A DNA stretch of 64,000 nucleotides. It comes from Balaenoptera acutorostrata. Lineage: Eukaryota; Chordata; Mammalia; Artiodactyla; Balaenopteridae. Under the pieces are notes generated by a model. The model was not told where the DNA came from, did no database searches, and was given only the letters and a program-made list of their open reading frames with translations. Every line of letters starts with the position of its first letter. Position 1 is the first letter of the stretch. The DNA lies in the NCBI RefSeq assembly GCF_949987535.1, contig NC_080068.1, forward strand, positions 83,477,254-83,541,253. Reading direction: 5' to 3'. This document shows, piece after piece, positions 33,616 through 45,150 of this stretch. A program made the position numbers and the translations under genes.

Positions 33616-34639
33616 TTGCAGTTGTGTTGATGATTGTATGCGATAATTTTCCTTGGAGGATAACTCTAACATTCCCATGAAAAATACTTCAATATTTGAG
33701 CACACAGGTCCTGAGACATGATTCTAAATATATATGATTTAAGATTGTATTCCAAAATGCTTGATGAAGTATTCTGGTGCCCATACAATTAGTCTCCCCA
33801 AATGCATTTAATAATAAGGGATCATTCTTAAAAGATTAAATGCAAAATCAGAATAAATGTACATATGTTTAGTGGGATATTCACGTAAAATCATCTGAAA
33901 AGGCAAACTATTAAAACTAGACTGCGATAGTTAGTGATTTTAAGGGGTATTTTTTAGGTATTGCCCTACGTTTTTATAAGACACATATGTAACTGCTCTG
34001 AGGGCAGAGGAGAGACAAATGATCATATCCATACTGTAAAGTTCCTTTATTATTATTATTTTGCTGAGTTTTTTCATGAGTATGAGTTTGCATCTAGGGG
34101 AACATGTGGGAAAAGCAGACATAGAATTTGGAGCCACCAAGGTCATTCTAGAAGGGATGGAGTAAAGAGGTTAGATGGTGAAGAAAAGCAGAACTGGGAC
34201 TTTGGTGGTGTCAGAAGACCACAAAAGTTTTCCACATGCCCCTTTGTTTACCTTAAAATCTTCAAAATTTTTGCAAAATTTCTGAAATTCTTGGATTAAG
34301 GATGGCATTTGTCAGCCATTCAAGGGAATGAATTTTGAACATCTGGTCCATTTACTGCACAGCATAGTCAAACTTGGAGGAAGAGAAAGGCAGGAGCAAA
34401 TCACCCTTTGGTTACTTGAAGAAATCTCAGAAGAGGGTGGATTTCAAATTTCATAGCCCTTGGAAGAAGTGCAGAATGAAATTTCTCCATGGGACAAAGG
34501 GGACCTAAATGTTAGGTTGCAATATGAAAAGTAAGTCATTTTATTATTTGTTTCTTCTTTAAACTACAGCAAGGGATGTAGTTATAATAGTCAGATTTTC
34601 ATTAAAGTAAAAACTATTTCTGTTTCATTTTTTTTTCAG
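33616..34639. other. Intergenic, nothing recognised
   Basis: No supported gene. The plus-strand open frame at 33961-34299 has no recognisable domain and no exon signals. Confidence 0.5.
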
Positions 34640-35580
34640 GGCAATTTTAATTGAATATATCATCATCTGTGTCTGGTTCTCTTACATTGTTTTTTCCCAT
34701 TATGGGTCATATTTTCCAGTGTCTTTGAATGCCTGGTAGTTTTTATTGGTTTCCAGATATTGTTATTTACTTTACTGGTTGCTGGATACTTTTGCATTCC
34801 CTTAAATATTTCTGTGCTTTGTTCTTGGATGCAGTTAAATTACTTGGAACAGTTTGATACTTTTCAGGTTGTCTAGCTCTATGTATCTATGTATCTGTGT
34901 ATCTATGTATCTCCGTATCTCTCTATGTATCTATGTATCTATCTAGTCTGGCAAGAACAGAGCAGCCTTTAGTCTAGGGATAATTTTGCCCTGCAATGGA
35001 GACAATACCTTTTTGAATACTCTGTCCAATATTTCATGTATTATGAGGTTTTTCCCCAAATTGCTGGTTAGAACACACACTATTGCTAGCCTTTTGCGAG
35101 CACTGGGGCATCTTCTATGTGTTCTTTTTTGGTGGTTCATTTTCTAGCACCTATAGTTTCCTTGCATGTTGATGCTGATCAGTTCTCAGCTGAAGACCTC
35201 AATGAAACCTGTAGCTCTTCTTAACATGATCTGTCTGCATCTCTCTCCTCTTAGTGCAGTGCTCTGCTCTCCTGCCATCTGTCCTGAAAATTCTAGCAGC
35301 TTGGCCAATCTGAACCTTCAGCTTTTTCTCTTCAATTCATGGCAACTGACAGGATCTGTTTGGGTTTTCCCTCTTTGTCCTTGCCCTAGAGAATCTCTCC
35401 ATATAGTAACTTGAGGTAATTGTAGACCTCAACTTGTTTGTTTCACTCTTCTTAGGGATCACTGCCCGGTGCGTCTTGTATCCCAGTGTGTAAAAGTATA
35501 TCTACCAGCTAACTATCAGTGTTCTACCTTGATCAATAGCAGAAAAAGTTCCATGGACTTTCAGTTCAATGACCCTTGCA
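34640..35580 (-). mobile_element. Ancient L1/HAL1-type 5' region, minus strand
   Basis: Reading backwards, this resembles the 5' region of old L1M or HAL1 elements: 'TGGGTCATATTTTCCAGTGT', 'GTTGCTGGATACTTTTGCAT', then 'CAGTTCTCAGCTGAAGACCT', 'AATTCTAGCAGCTTGGCCAA' and 'CAGTGTGTAAAAGTATATCT'. The same kind of sequence occurs at 51320-52100. The assignment is from memory of consensus phrases. Confidence 0.65.
34878..34946. repeat. (TATC)n-type microsatellite
   Basis: Repeated TATCTATG and TATCTGTG units, imperfect, inside the old L1 fragment. Confidence 0.9.
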
Positions 35581-37816
35581 CTCTCTATCCCCCAAAAGAG
35601 TATGATTTCATATATAATAAGCAGTACAGTCAGAATTCAGACTTATCAATAATGAGATATTTGGGGACATGGACATAATGATATCAAATGTTAGGTATTT
35701 CCTGATTGTCTTATAAGTAATAGAATAAATACACAATGAAAATTTCATAATTAATAAACATGATTTTTTTCTGCACATATTATATATAAGATTTCTTCAG
35801 ATACTTACAAAATTCTGGCTTATCCTGTGGCTCAGCTAAGAATATTGATGTATTATGCCTACTAATGCTTGGCATAGAGGAAATGACAAGTGATAATACA
35901 AACCATATAAAAGTAGACAAAACATTAGTTTTGAATGAGTTATTTCAATATTTCATACCAATGAAAAAAAGCTTAAGTAGACTAATTGAAAATAAAATCA
36001 CCTGATTAGAACTGAAGAGTAGGCAACTAAATTTGTAATTTAATTTCAGTTTTCATTTTCTGCTAAAAGACATGTTTTTGTGTATACATATTTTATGTAG
36101 ATCATTATTTGTGTAATTTGTAATTTTAGGCATTGCTTGGAATATTTTATATTTAAATCTATTAAAGCATATTTATCGTAAAAAAATTTAATATCAGAAG
36201 TTAACACTCTTGTACTCTTTATTGCACATAGCATATCCTTTGAAATGAACATACTTACTCAAGAACCAAAACTTTGGCATTTAGAATACTTGAGAAAGTT
36301 AAAAATATGGTTTTAAGACCAAATTATGATATGTGAACAGTAAAAAGCAGACAATATTCAATTCAAAATTAGGCAACATTGAATTACCACTCCTATCAAT
36401 CCAGTTTCCTTACTTTTAGTTTGTAACATGTATGTCATTAAGAAATTAATAAATAGCTTTATACAAAAATATTTATAAAGTATTTAACAGGTTTTAAAAA
36501 TATTGTTCTCAGCTATTCAGAGTTCCTCTAAGATATTATTGCCATTAGAGATTTAATATTCAGCTTGTAATCGTTCTCTCATTTATTTCAACTTTACTTT
36601 TCTGATTTGTAAAGTGATTTATCCTCTGAATTTAAAGACATAGATTAAATGGGGGAAGCATTCAGTGTCATTTAGCAGAAATCATTACCGTAGTAAATAA
36701 TGAAAATAGAATGAAACAAGATAAAATTATATCAGTGGGTGCCTTTGCACATGGAATTAAGTCTATAAATATTTTCACAAGCCAAACTCAGTGTTAAAAG
36801 TCATTTAGAATTTTTAGTTTTGAAAATCAAAAAAGGTAGTGTAAATGAACAGAAGTAAATTTCAAACAAGCAAATAGAAATAGTAAAGGTGTTCTTTTTT
36901 TTGTTTTGTTTTTAAATGGAGAACCTAATTTGTCTTCTGTTTATAATGAGATCTTGACCTAAAGTATACTTTTGAGTTTAGGGAAATGATTCTTGTCATG
37001 ACTTATGCTTGAATATTTCTATATATGATAGATTGGAAATATTTAGAAGTAGATTAAAATTTGAAACGGTGCCCTGTCCTTAAATTTTGCTCACAGTTAA
37101 TTATGAGAAATATTTCTTTTATAGGTTAAAAGACAAAGAAAATGATTTTATAATTACAGCTTTATAATGAGTTGTCATAAAATAAGTATAATGTTTCCAT
37201 GAATTCCTTAATGTTAAATATTAGGAAAAGTTTTCAAATATTTTTCCTCAATTTCATGTCCTGGAATATAGACTTTTTAAAAAATTTACATTGTAAGGTC
37301 TCATTTCATAATGAAAAAATAATTTCAATTGCTTGTTTTGATCTCAGCAATAAATTATTAAAGCATGCTCTAATTTTAATGAATTTTTTTTGTTGTTTAT
37401 AGTTTTAGAATTTGCTCTTGATTTAGGGTCCAGCTAAGATCTATCAGACTAAAACTACAGCAGAATTTCTGTTGCTTTTGTAAATAAACATTTAGTAAAT
37501 ATTTAAATATCTCTCTTGTCTGTAAACAGGGGCTAATGTTTATTTAATACACTGTATTTAAGCTTTTCATACTGTTCTGTTCATGGTTTTTCAGTGACCA
37601 TCTTATAAAATAAGTTTTCTTTGGCCAGGTGACATTATTTTTGATGATCTTTCTTTTGACAGTGCTTTAAACTTCTCTTTATATTCACTGATTACTTAGG
37701 AAATGCAAGAAATTTAACTCCATTTCTCCAAACAGACCATGGCAAGAAGATAACATAGGTGATAAAAAGGTCAAGAAGTCTTAAAACTCTAAGCAAAGTT
37801 GAAATCTTCCTACTCT
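35581..37816. other. AT-rich intergenic, nothing recognised
   Basis: About 2.2 kb with no gene or nameable repeat. Confidence 0.5.
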
Positions 37817-37826
37817 TATCATCGTT

Positions 37827-38159
37827 GGGTTTTTTTTGTTTGTTTTTTAATTAATTAATTTATTTTGGCTGCATTGGGTCTTCGTTGCTGCGCATGGGCT
37901 TTCTCTAGTTGCGGCGAGCGGGGGGCGGGGGCTACTCTTCGTTTTGGTGCGTGGGCTTCCCACTGCGGTGGCTTCTCTTGTTACAGAGCACGGCCTCTAG
38001 GCGCACAGGCTTCAGTAGTTGCAGCACGCAGGCTCAGTAGTTGTGGCGCACGGGCTTAGTTGCTCCGTGGCATGTGGTATCTTCCTGGACCAGGGCTCGA
38101 ACCTGTGTCCCCTGCATTGGCAGGCGGATTCCCAACCACTGTGCCGCCAGGGAAGTCCC
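37827..38159 (-). mobile_element. CHR-type SINE, minus strand, perfect TSD
   Basis: The antisense head is at 38145-38159 (GCCAGGGAAGTCCC), the B-box region near 38088-38110, and the A-rich tail (as T/TTAA) at 37829-37865. An exact 10-bp target-site duplication TATCATCGTT flanks it at 37817-37826 and 38160-38169. The open frame 37865-38059 through it is an artefact of GC-rich SINE sequence. Confidence 0.97.
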
Positions 38160-38169
38160 TATCATCGTT

Positions 38170-39208
38170 TTTGTATACTATTGCTAAAATAGTTTCTCAA
38201 AATGGTTCCTGTCTTTAAAAAATCATATCTCAGGTACATCCTAACCATTGTATATAATCCTACTTCCACACTCCATGCTCTCTGACACTCAGAGATCTTT
38301 GATTGTCCTTCCCCAACTCAGTGACCTACCATTCTTCTAAAGTCAGTCCCTGTCTCCACATTGTAATCTCAGCCTTCCACTTAATATCTTCTTCATTGTG
38401 TGTAGTAGGCCATGCATTTTGCTCCTTCCAAAATATAGTTGAAAAGCTCACACCTTAGAGAAAATCTTTCAGGCATAACTCATCCTGGCTGAGTCATTTA
38501 TTTGACTCAAATTCAGACACTTTCCCACTCAGTTTTTCTATTTAGTGTTTTTAAATAATTTTTTTCTACTTTCAAAACATTTGTTAGATATTTTTCAAAA
38601 TCATTTAAACCTTACTCAATTTTGTTTCACCAGATGGATTTAAAGAAAGAAATAAGGGAAGTAGAGAAGGAAACAAATATAAATAAGTTTATTTATTTAT
38701 TTACATTTTCATATATTTCACTAACATAAAAAGTGAAAATATATAATTGGTGAGATATAGCTATATCTATATCATCTATACCTATATCTCACTTATTTAA
38801 ATTGTAAGTGCCCTGCAGTGCTTTCTCTCCAGAGGTAGATAACAATTAACCTGAGTATAAGGACAAAATAATTTTGCTAATTTTTAAAATCCTTCTAAAG
38901 TGACCTGCCGATAAGCAGTTTCCTGTGGTTTTAAAATAAACATGAACTTCCTGATATGCTGGTAAATGATAACTGGTTATATATGCCATAATTACAGTGA
39001 TTAACAGCAAAGTTTAATGGATTTAAAGTCAATCTTGGATTCAGTGCCTAAGGGCACATAAAGTATTTACTGATCATAGGACTAAGTGGTTGAGGCAAAT
39101 AAAATAACGGAATAGTAGTGGTAGAAACAGAGTAGGTTCCTGACATAGTTTAAGGAAGTAAAGGTGGAGATAATGCTATCTAACATAGATAGAGCTCAGC
39201 CCAAAATA
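38170..39208. other. Intergenic, nothing recognised
   Basis: No gene seen. It contains an imperfect AT-rich palindrome at 38750-38792. Confidence 0.5.
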
Positions 39209-39284
39209 CATTGCATTACAAGTAAAATACCCAAGATAACTGATCCTCAGGAAAAGTGTAGTACAATTTTAAATTTAAATATCA
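39209..39284 (+). repeat. Diverged dispersed repeat, copy A
   Basis: Shares 'CAAGTAAAATA', 'CCAAGATA', 'GATCCTCAGG' and 'ATTTTAAATTTAAAT' in the same order with 41551-41618. Flanks outside this block do not match. Confidence 0.7.
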
Positions 39285-39479
39285 CACATATGTTAAGTGA
39301 AAGGTAGAGAATCATATGGTTAAAAGCAGCACTTTGAAATAGCCATTCTTTTGAGAATACAAAGAATGTTTGTGTATTTCTATCCTGAAATGCCTAAACC
39401 CAAAAGATATGTTAATTAAACAACTAAACAACTTGGTAAAATACAGTAAAATTAGAAATGTTTGTTATTTTCAATCTTC

Positions 39480-39612
39480 TACATATTTACCAAATTATAA
39501 AATCCATGTGGTTGAGAAGTTTATATTTGTTCAAAGCCATAACTTTAGCACCTAGTAAAATGCTCACACATAGTAAATACTCAAAATATTTGTTGAATGA
39601 ATGAATAAATGA
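39480..39612 (+). mobile_element. L2 LINE 3' end, plus strand
   Basis: 'TTTAGCACCTAGTAAAATGC' followed by 'TCACACATAGTAAATACTCA' with 'AAATATTTGTTGAATGAATG' is the L2 3' terminus with its GAATGAATG end. Confidence 0.75.
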
Positions 39613-41314
39613 ATGAGTATTACACTAAAGGTGAAACAGTCATTTAATAACCATGTTGACTCTACCATAGAATGACATCTAAAAATTAAATTGATTGGGC
39701 ACTCTCACTTATTAGGACAACTGATTGAGACAACCATGTCTGTCGTGTTTACACTACATGATACATGATGTCACCATGTGTCTATGCAACCTATCAAATT
39801 AATTTAGGATCTGCAAGATAAAGGCAAATAAGCCCTTGAATTCTGCATATGCCTATGAGGATTTGAGAAAAATTTTTTGGTTGTTTTTTATTTAGAGGAA
39901 TTGAGAAACGATTATTTAAAAAAATCATCTAGTATTTTAAATGACATTTTTCTTGAGTGAAATATTAAGGATATCTTAATGATGTGAAAAACAATTTTTT
40001 TTTAGGCTAGACACTTGCTATATATGTGAACAGATGAAGCCATAAGGTTAAGTTGAAATCTTTTCCAACATAAACACTGTTGTGTGATCATTATTAAACA
40101 CCAAAAATGAAAATTATAGTCCTTTAAGAAAATCTTGACATGATGCTATGTTTAAAATAATCACCTGATCTGTTTAAAATCACAATACAAGGAAAGACAG
40201 TTTTACAAAGTCTTAATATTAGTAAATTATTTTTCATTTACATCTAATAAATCTAACTTGGTAAAAGCATATGCTCATCAATTACTTGAAAGCTGGATTT
40301 GGCATAAACAGTGTGAAGCATATGGATTAAAATTCTGCTATTGAGCTCTAAAAAGCACTTCACACAACAAAACATGGATCAATATGCTCTGAATTTTTAA
40401 TTTTATTTCAGTATTACTTTTTTCACTAAGGGTTTTTATCACTTGTGAATTTTTTAAGGTAGCATGGATATTGCTTTTTTCTTGACATAAAGCATACCAG
40501 TGAGATACATATATATATATATCATATTTAGTATACCTCCATATTTACTATAATTTCTAAAGTATCAAACATTCATTATTTTATTGCTGTTTTAATAGTG
40601 TTTATTATTTCAATTTCTTGACAGTCTGACACTTTTTTAAAGTGTTGAAAAATACTCTTTGTTTCTAAAAAATGCATTATGAGTCACTCTATCAATCGGA
40701 AAATGTACCTTTAAAGTAAAAACAATTCTGGAGGAAAATGATAAATGTTGACTGTTCGGTGGCTTCAGTTTAGCTACCCTTATCACAATAAATGCCAGCC
40801 TATTGCTTTTACTTTCCAATATTAGCTTGTGAGCCTAAAGATGAAAAAGCTGTTACCTATGGTTCTCACAGTGACTACAATCAGGGTTTTTTTTTTTAAT
40901 TTCTACTAGGAAATTAATTGAGGCTTATAACTTTTAGTATAAAATACTCAAAATGACATGATTTTTAATTGCACTTTGCCACAACTCCTATACTTTCAGT
41001 TCAATTTTGCCCTCAAATGTCTCTATGTCTTTTTTGATATTTTAATTTGTGTAAATCCAAACAAAAGCAAGGAAAAAAATAAGTATGATTAGAACATGCG
41101 TTGCCCATAAGATAGAGAGCTTGAAGTAATTAAATAGTAATGCCCTTAAGCCATTGCTGTGCTAATGCTACCAACAAGATGTATTAAAAGTGTTCAACAT
41201 GAAGTGCCATGGAATTACCCACTATATTTTCATCTTTGACTCAGAGTTAACATAAAACCTTGCCGAAGCCAACGTGAGTTTAAGAAGTCTTTCATAAAGA
41301 CGCAGAGTCTAGAG
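39613..41314. other. AT-rich intergenic, nothing recognised
   Basis: No gene or nameable repeat. A short TA run lies at about 40508-40521. Confidence 0.5.
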
Positions 41315-41405
41315 CAGCATTGTCTAATGGAAATATAATGTAAGCATATGCTATTTTAAATTCTCTATTAGTGACCTTAAAAGAAAACAAAGTGAAAGGA
41401 AATGA
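41315..41405 (+). mobile_element. hAT-Charlie-type element, 5' fragment
   Basis: Starts CAGCATTGTCTAATGGAAAT, then 'ATAATGTAAGCATATGCTAT' and 'TTTAAATTCTCTATTAGTGA', then an A-rich 'AAAGAAAACAAAGTGAAAGG'. This matches the start of the 'cagtgctgtccaatagaaatataatg' hAT MITE. The other terminus is not present. Confidence 0.7.
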
Positions 41406-41429
41406 TGCCCTACTTGCTAGCTAATAAAC

Positions 41430-41510
41430 TAGAAGTTGGATGGATAGATAGATATAGATATCTATATGTGTGTATACATATACAGACACATACATACATG
41501 CACACATAAA
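41430..41510. repeat. GATA/TATC and CATA simple repeats
   Basis: Imperfect GATA units, then TATATGTGTG and CACATACATACATG tracts. Confidence 0.85.
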
Positions 41511-41550
41511 GACAACTTATTAATATATGTTAATATGTGTATATATATTT

Positions 41551-41618
41551 AGTTGCAAGTAAAATATCCAAGATAGCAGATCCTCAGGGAAGAGTACAGT
41601 GTCATTTTAAATTTAAAT
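41551..41618 (+). repeat. Diverged dispersed repeat, copy B
   Basis: Partner of 39209-39284, same orientation, about 2.3 kb away. Confidence 0.7.
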
Positions 41619-41683
41619 GGCAATTTAAAATTTACAGTTTTAAACTTATATTTGAGATATATCTATATCTATCTCACATACTT

Positions 41684-41765
41684 GGTGGGGGAGGGAGAGG
41701 GAGGGTGTATGGGAGGTAAGGAGGGGAAGGACTGTGAAGAGAGAGAGAAAAGAGAGAGAACTACA
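41684..41765 (+). repeat. G-rich / GA-rich purine tract with G4 pattern
   Basis: All-purine-like tract. G runs at 41687-41691, 41693-41695, 41699-41701, 41703-41705 and 41711-41713 satisfy the G-quadruplex pattern. It is followed by (GA)n to about 41765. Confidence 0.85.
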
Positions 41766-42304
41766 TGTATACTGTGGGAGGAGACACAAGCTTTATGGAT
41801 CAGACTAACAAAAAGTTACTATTCATAGCTTGGGCCAGTTCCCAGTTGCCCACAGGACTATGTGAATGAATAAAAGACATCACCTCCATATGCAGTGGGT
41901 TTGATTCTCAATAAAGTTATCCCAGAATTAGGACAATTGAAGTTTATATAAGATGGTTGTCATATCTGTAAATCCTCTCCTCCAAGAGGGGAGAGAGAGA
42001 CAGAAACAGAAATAAACAGAGACCTTTACTTTGGAATTTAAACAAATTTTATCCAGGGTGTGAAGGGGAAAATCCGTAGCTTCACTACCATGGAATTACA
42101 AATTACTGCAGGGATGTAAATCTCTAAATTTCTCTAGAGTGATGCACTGTCACTAGCTTCAATATATAATTTCCATTCAATCAGGTTGTGAGTGCCCTTT
42201 CCTCAGAAAGCCTAAACCATGCAGAAACTTGAACATATTCATGAGAAATTCCTCCCAGTGCTACTGTATTGAACAGTATGTACCTAACATATAGAAGAGA
42301 AAAA
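41766..42304. other. Intergenic, nothing recognised
   Basis: No gene or nameable repeat. A short GA run lies near 41989-42000. Confidence 0.5.
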
Positions 42305-42652
42305 TAACATTCAATGGACTGAGTGTTTAAAATTTATATGTTGAGATCCTAAGCCCCAGTGTGATGGTATTTGGAGATGAGGTCTTTTAGAAGTGATTGG
42401 GATGAGAGTGGAGCCCACATGACTGGTATTAGTGCCCTATAAAAGAGACCTCAGATGTTCTCTCACTCTTTCTGCTATGTGAGCATAAGAAGTTAGAAGT
42501 CTGCAACCCAGAATAGGGCTTTCACCAGAATCCAGCCAAGCTGGCACACTGATCTCAGACTTACATTCTCCAGAACTATGAGAAACACATTTCTGTTGTG
42601 TATAAGCCACCCAGTCTACGGTATTTTGTTATAACAGCCAAGAGGACTAAAA
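42305..42652 (+). mobile_element. MaLR LTR (MLT1/MST-type), plus strand
   Basis: A solo LTR of the ERVL-MaLR group. In order: 'TATATGTTGAGATCCTAAGC', 'GATGGTATTTGGAGATGAGG', 'TGCCCTATAAAAGAGACCTC' (the LTR TATA region), 'TCTCCAGAACTATGAGAAAC', 'TAAGCCACCCAGTCTACGGT' and 'TTGTTATAACAGCCAAGAGG'. No internal sequence or second LTR is present, so there is no coding capacity. Subfamily placement is uncertain. Confidence 0.85.
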
Positions 42653-43020
42653 GAAAGATAGACAGGCTCCATATAAATTTAGAGAAATAGAGAGGCTCAG
42701 ATATGAATACAAAGGTCATTTCCAGGCAGTGGAAAAAGAATACTCCAGAAAGAATATTCTTAAAGTTCAATTTGGACATTTAGAGATATGAAGACTGAGA
42801 ACTAACTATCTGAAAATTATAACCAGAGACTCTATACAAGAATGCAATATCTTAACACCAAATGCCTGAGGACAAGAACATATTGAATCCCTGGAAGACA
42901 AATCTTGGATAAAAAACATTTACTAAACAAAAAGATTATATTTTATTTTCTCCATTGCAATGGTATGAGTTATTACTCAAGAGAAAGTAAATAAAATGTT
43001 GACATCAAAACATTAATATA
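42653..43020. other. Intergenic, nothing recognised
   Basis: Short AT-rich stretch between the LTR and a SINE. Confidence 0.5.
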
Positions 43021-43345
43021 GGACTTCCCTGGTGGTGCAGTGGCTAAGAATCCACTTGCCAATGCAAGGGACACGGGTCTGGGAATATCCCACATGCTGC
43101 AGAGCAACTAATCCCGTGTGCCACAACTACTGAGCCTGCGCTCTAGAGTCCACGAGCCACAACTACTGAACCTGTGTGCCTAGAGCCCGTGCTCCACAAG
43201 AAGAGAAGCCACTGCAATGAGAAGCCTGCACAACGCAACGAAGAGTAACCCCTGCTCGCCACAACTAGAGAAAGCCTGCACGCAGCAACGAAGACCCAAC
43301 ACAGCCAAAAATAAATACATAAATAAAATAAATTCATAAATAAAA
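43021..43345 (+). mobile_element. CHR-type SINE, plus strand
   Basis: Starts GGACTTCCCTGGTGGTGCAG with the A-box 'TGGCTAAGAATCC'. The body repeats 'GCCACAACTACTGA' units, then 'GAAGAGAAGCCACTGCAATG' and 'AACACAGCCAAAAATAAATA', and ends in a long (ATAAATAA)n tail. The B-box region is damaged: the usual GGGTTCGAGCCC reads CGGGTCTGGGAA with a small deletion. I found no clear target-site duplication. Confidence 0.97.
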
Positions 43346-43828
43346 TAAATTGAAAACAACAAAAAAGCAACATCTTTAAAATAAACGATGTGAGTGACAT
43401 ACATAATTTTTTAAAAATCAATATATAATTGGATATGTAACCTCATCAAATAATATGTATGTAATATAATAATATGTATATAACCTCAAATAATTTTTCC
43501 ATGTTCTTCCTCTCACACCTACCTATTTTTCTTCAGATCCAGCTCTCATTTCTGGGAAGGTGGCCATGAGAGGCAAGCTAATACATTATTGTGTCTTCAA
43601 GGAGATAGTCTTTAAGTATTTCTACTTTCCTTTTTTTTTTTTTTTTTTTTTTTTGAGAGGATGCTGAGTGCATGATGGAGTGAAAGAGGAGAAGGACTAT
43701 CGTTCGTAGCTATCAGTGGCTAAGATGTTGCTGTAAAGTCAGCAAATCAAAAGTCCCTCTGGATCTACCAACACTAGAAAGTAGTTTATATACATTTGAA
43801 ATATTCAGCTCTCTACTCCATATAACTA
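43346..43828. other. Intergenic with a T24 run
   Basis: No gene seen. A pure run of 24 T's at 43631-43654 could be the antisense tail of an unrecognised retrocopy. Confidence 0.5.
43631..43654. repeat. T24 homopolymer
   Basis: Twenty-four uninterrupted T's with no SINE or L1 sequence directly next to it. Confidence 0.95.
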
Positions 43829-43840
43829 CTGAAAATATTT

Positions 43841-44140
43841 TTTTTAATTAATTTTAATTTTATTTATTTATTTATTTTTGGCTGTGTTGGGTCTTTGTTT
43901 CTGTGCGAGGGCTTTCTCTAGTTGCTGCGAGCGGGGGCCACTCTTCATCGTGGTGCGCGGGCCTCTCACTGTCGTGGCCTCTCTTGTTGCGGAGCACAGG
44001 CTCCAGACGCGCAGGCTCAGTAGTTGTGGCTCACGGGCCTAGTTGCTCCGCGGCATGTGGGATCTTCCCAGACCAGGGCTCGAACCCGTGTCCCCTGCAT
44101 TAGCAGGCAGATTCTCAACCACTGTGCCACCAGGGAAGCC
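43841..44140 (-). mobile_element. CHR-type SINE, minus strand
   Basis: The antisense head CCACCAGGGAAGCC is at 44127-44140, the B-box region CAGGGCTCGAACCCGTGTCC near 44083-44102, and the tail (TTTATTTATTTATT) at 43857-43876. A 12-bp duplication with one mismatch flanks it: CTGAAAATATTT (43829-43840) and CTGAAAACATTT (44141-44152). Confidence 0.96.
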
Positions 44141-44152
44141 CTGAAAACATTT

Positions 44153-44924
44153 CTTACAACCATGTAGTAGTGTACTCTCTCTGATATGACTTCTGATAAC
44201 ACACTATTCTCCATTTCATTATATCAATATTTAGTACCTTTGTGATTTTTAAAATAGCTTTAAATGATGTCTTAACCCAGTATTGCCTTTTAAAGTTAAT
44301 GTAAATATTTACATATATGCAAACATACAGTGATGATTTGATTAAAATACTTTGGATATAAGATCCATTATAAACATTTTAAAGTTAGTTAATCTTTATC
44401 ATTTGGAGATTAGGAAGCCTATATGGCTTAAACTATTGTCAGCAATTTTGGGTAAATAAAAATGTTCAGTATCTGTTTATAGCAGATGAGAAGTAGGTGA
44501 CGAAATCTCGCATATATTCTGTGATAGCTGGAGCTGCTGAGAAGTTGATTATCACTGGAAAAATGGAGATTTAGTACAGGAGGACATAAAAATGAAGGTG
44601 ATTGCAGTAACTGTTGAAAAAAGAGAAGAGTCTGAGAAATGGAAGTTATATGGAAATCATATGGGCAAAATTCATATAAAAGAATTGTACCCTGGAGATG
44701 TAAATTCGAGGACATCTGTCCCTAAAATTGTATATATTTTTGGGAGAGTTTGTGCGACGATATAGAGAGAAGTATTTGCATGTAGTCCTGATCCTTCAGT
44801 TGATATCCTGCTGAATATAAAAATGGGTACTAATCATCACAGGAGAAACAATAACAGGAAAGTGAAAATGAAGCAAAATCCTAAAAATTCCTAAAACATC
44901 AAGTAGTAGTAAGTAAAGTATGGG
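44153..44924. other. Intergenic, nothing recognised
   Basis: No gene seen. The end of this stretch may already belong to the old L1 fragment that follows. Confidence 0.5.
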
Positions 44925-45150
44925 GAGATTTGCATGACTCCAGCACAGAAAACTACAAAGCATTGCTGATGGAAAGATATGATGTGAACCTCGATCAGAA
45001 CAATCAGTATCATCAAGATGTCTATTCTCCCCAAAATTGATCTATAGACTCAATGCAATTTTAGTCAAAATTCAACTAGGATTTTGTTTTGTTTGTAAAA
45101 AGCTCCTTCTAAAATATATATGAAATCACAAACCACCTTAAAGACCATGG
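44925..45150 (+). mobile_element. Ancient L1 ORF2 fragment, plus strand
   Basis: 'GAAAACTACAAAGCATTGCT' followed by 'CATCAAGATGTCTATTCTCC' and 'CCAAAATTGATCTATAGACT' with 'CAATGCAATTTTAGTCAAAA' is the L1 ORF2 region after the reverse transcriptase core (…ENYKTL… and …KIxIIPKxIYxFNAIPV…). Heavily decayed, with no open frame. Confidence 0.85.

Noticed and set aside
33961..34299. 112-codon plus-strand frame
   Set aside because: No recognisable protein similarity or splice context. Likely chance.
34878..34946. CRISPR-like short repeats
   Set aside because: Simple TATC-type microsatellite with no spacers. The host is a mammal.
37865..38059. GC-rich open frame with protein-like repeats (LRCCAWAFSSCG type)
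   Set aside because: It lies entirely within a minus-strand CHR SINE. The same pseudo-protein appears in the other SINE copies at 43143-43421, 43903-44103 and 50856-51142.
43021..43110. tRNA-like A and B boxes as a tRNA gene
   Set aside because: These are the tRNA-derived heads of SINEs. They lack acceptor stems and anticodon structure.
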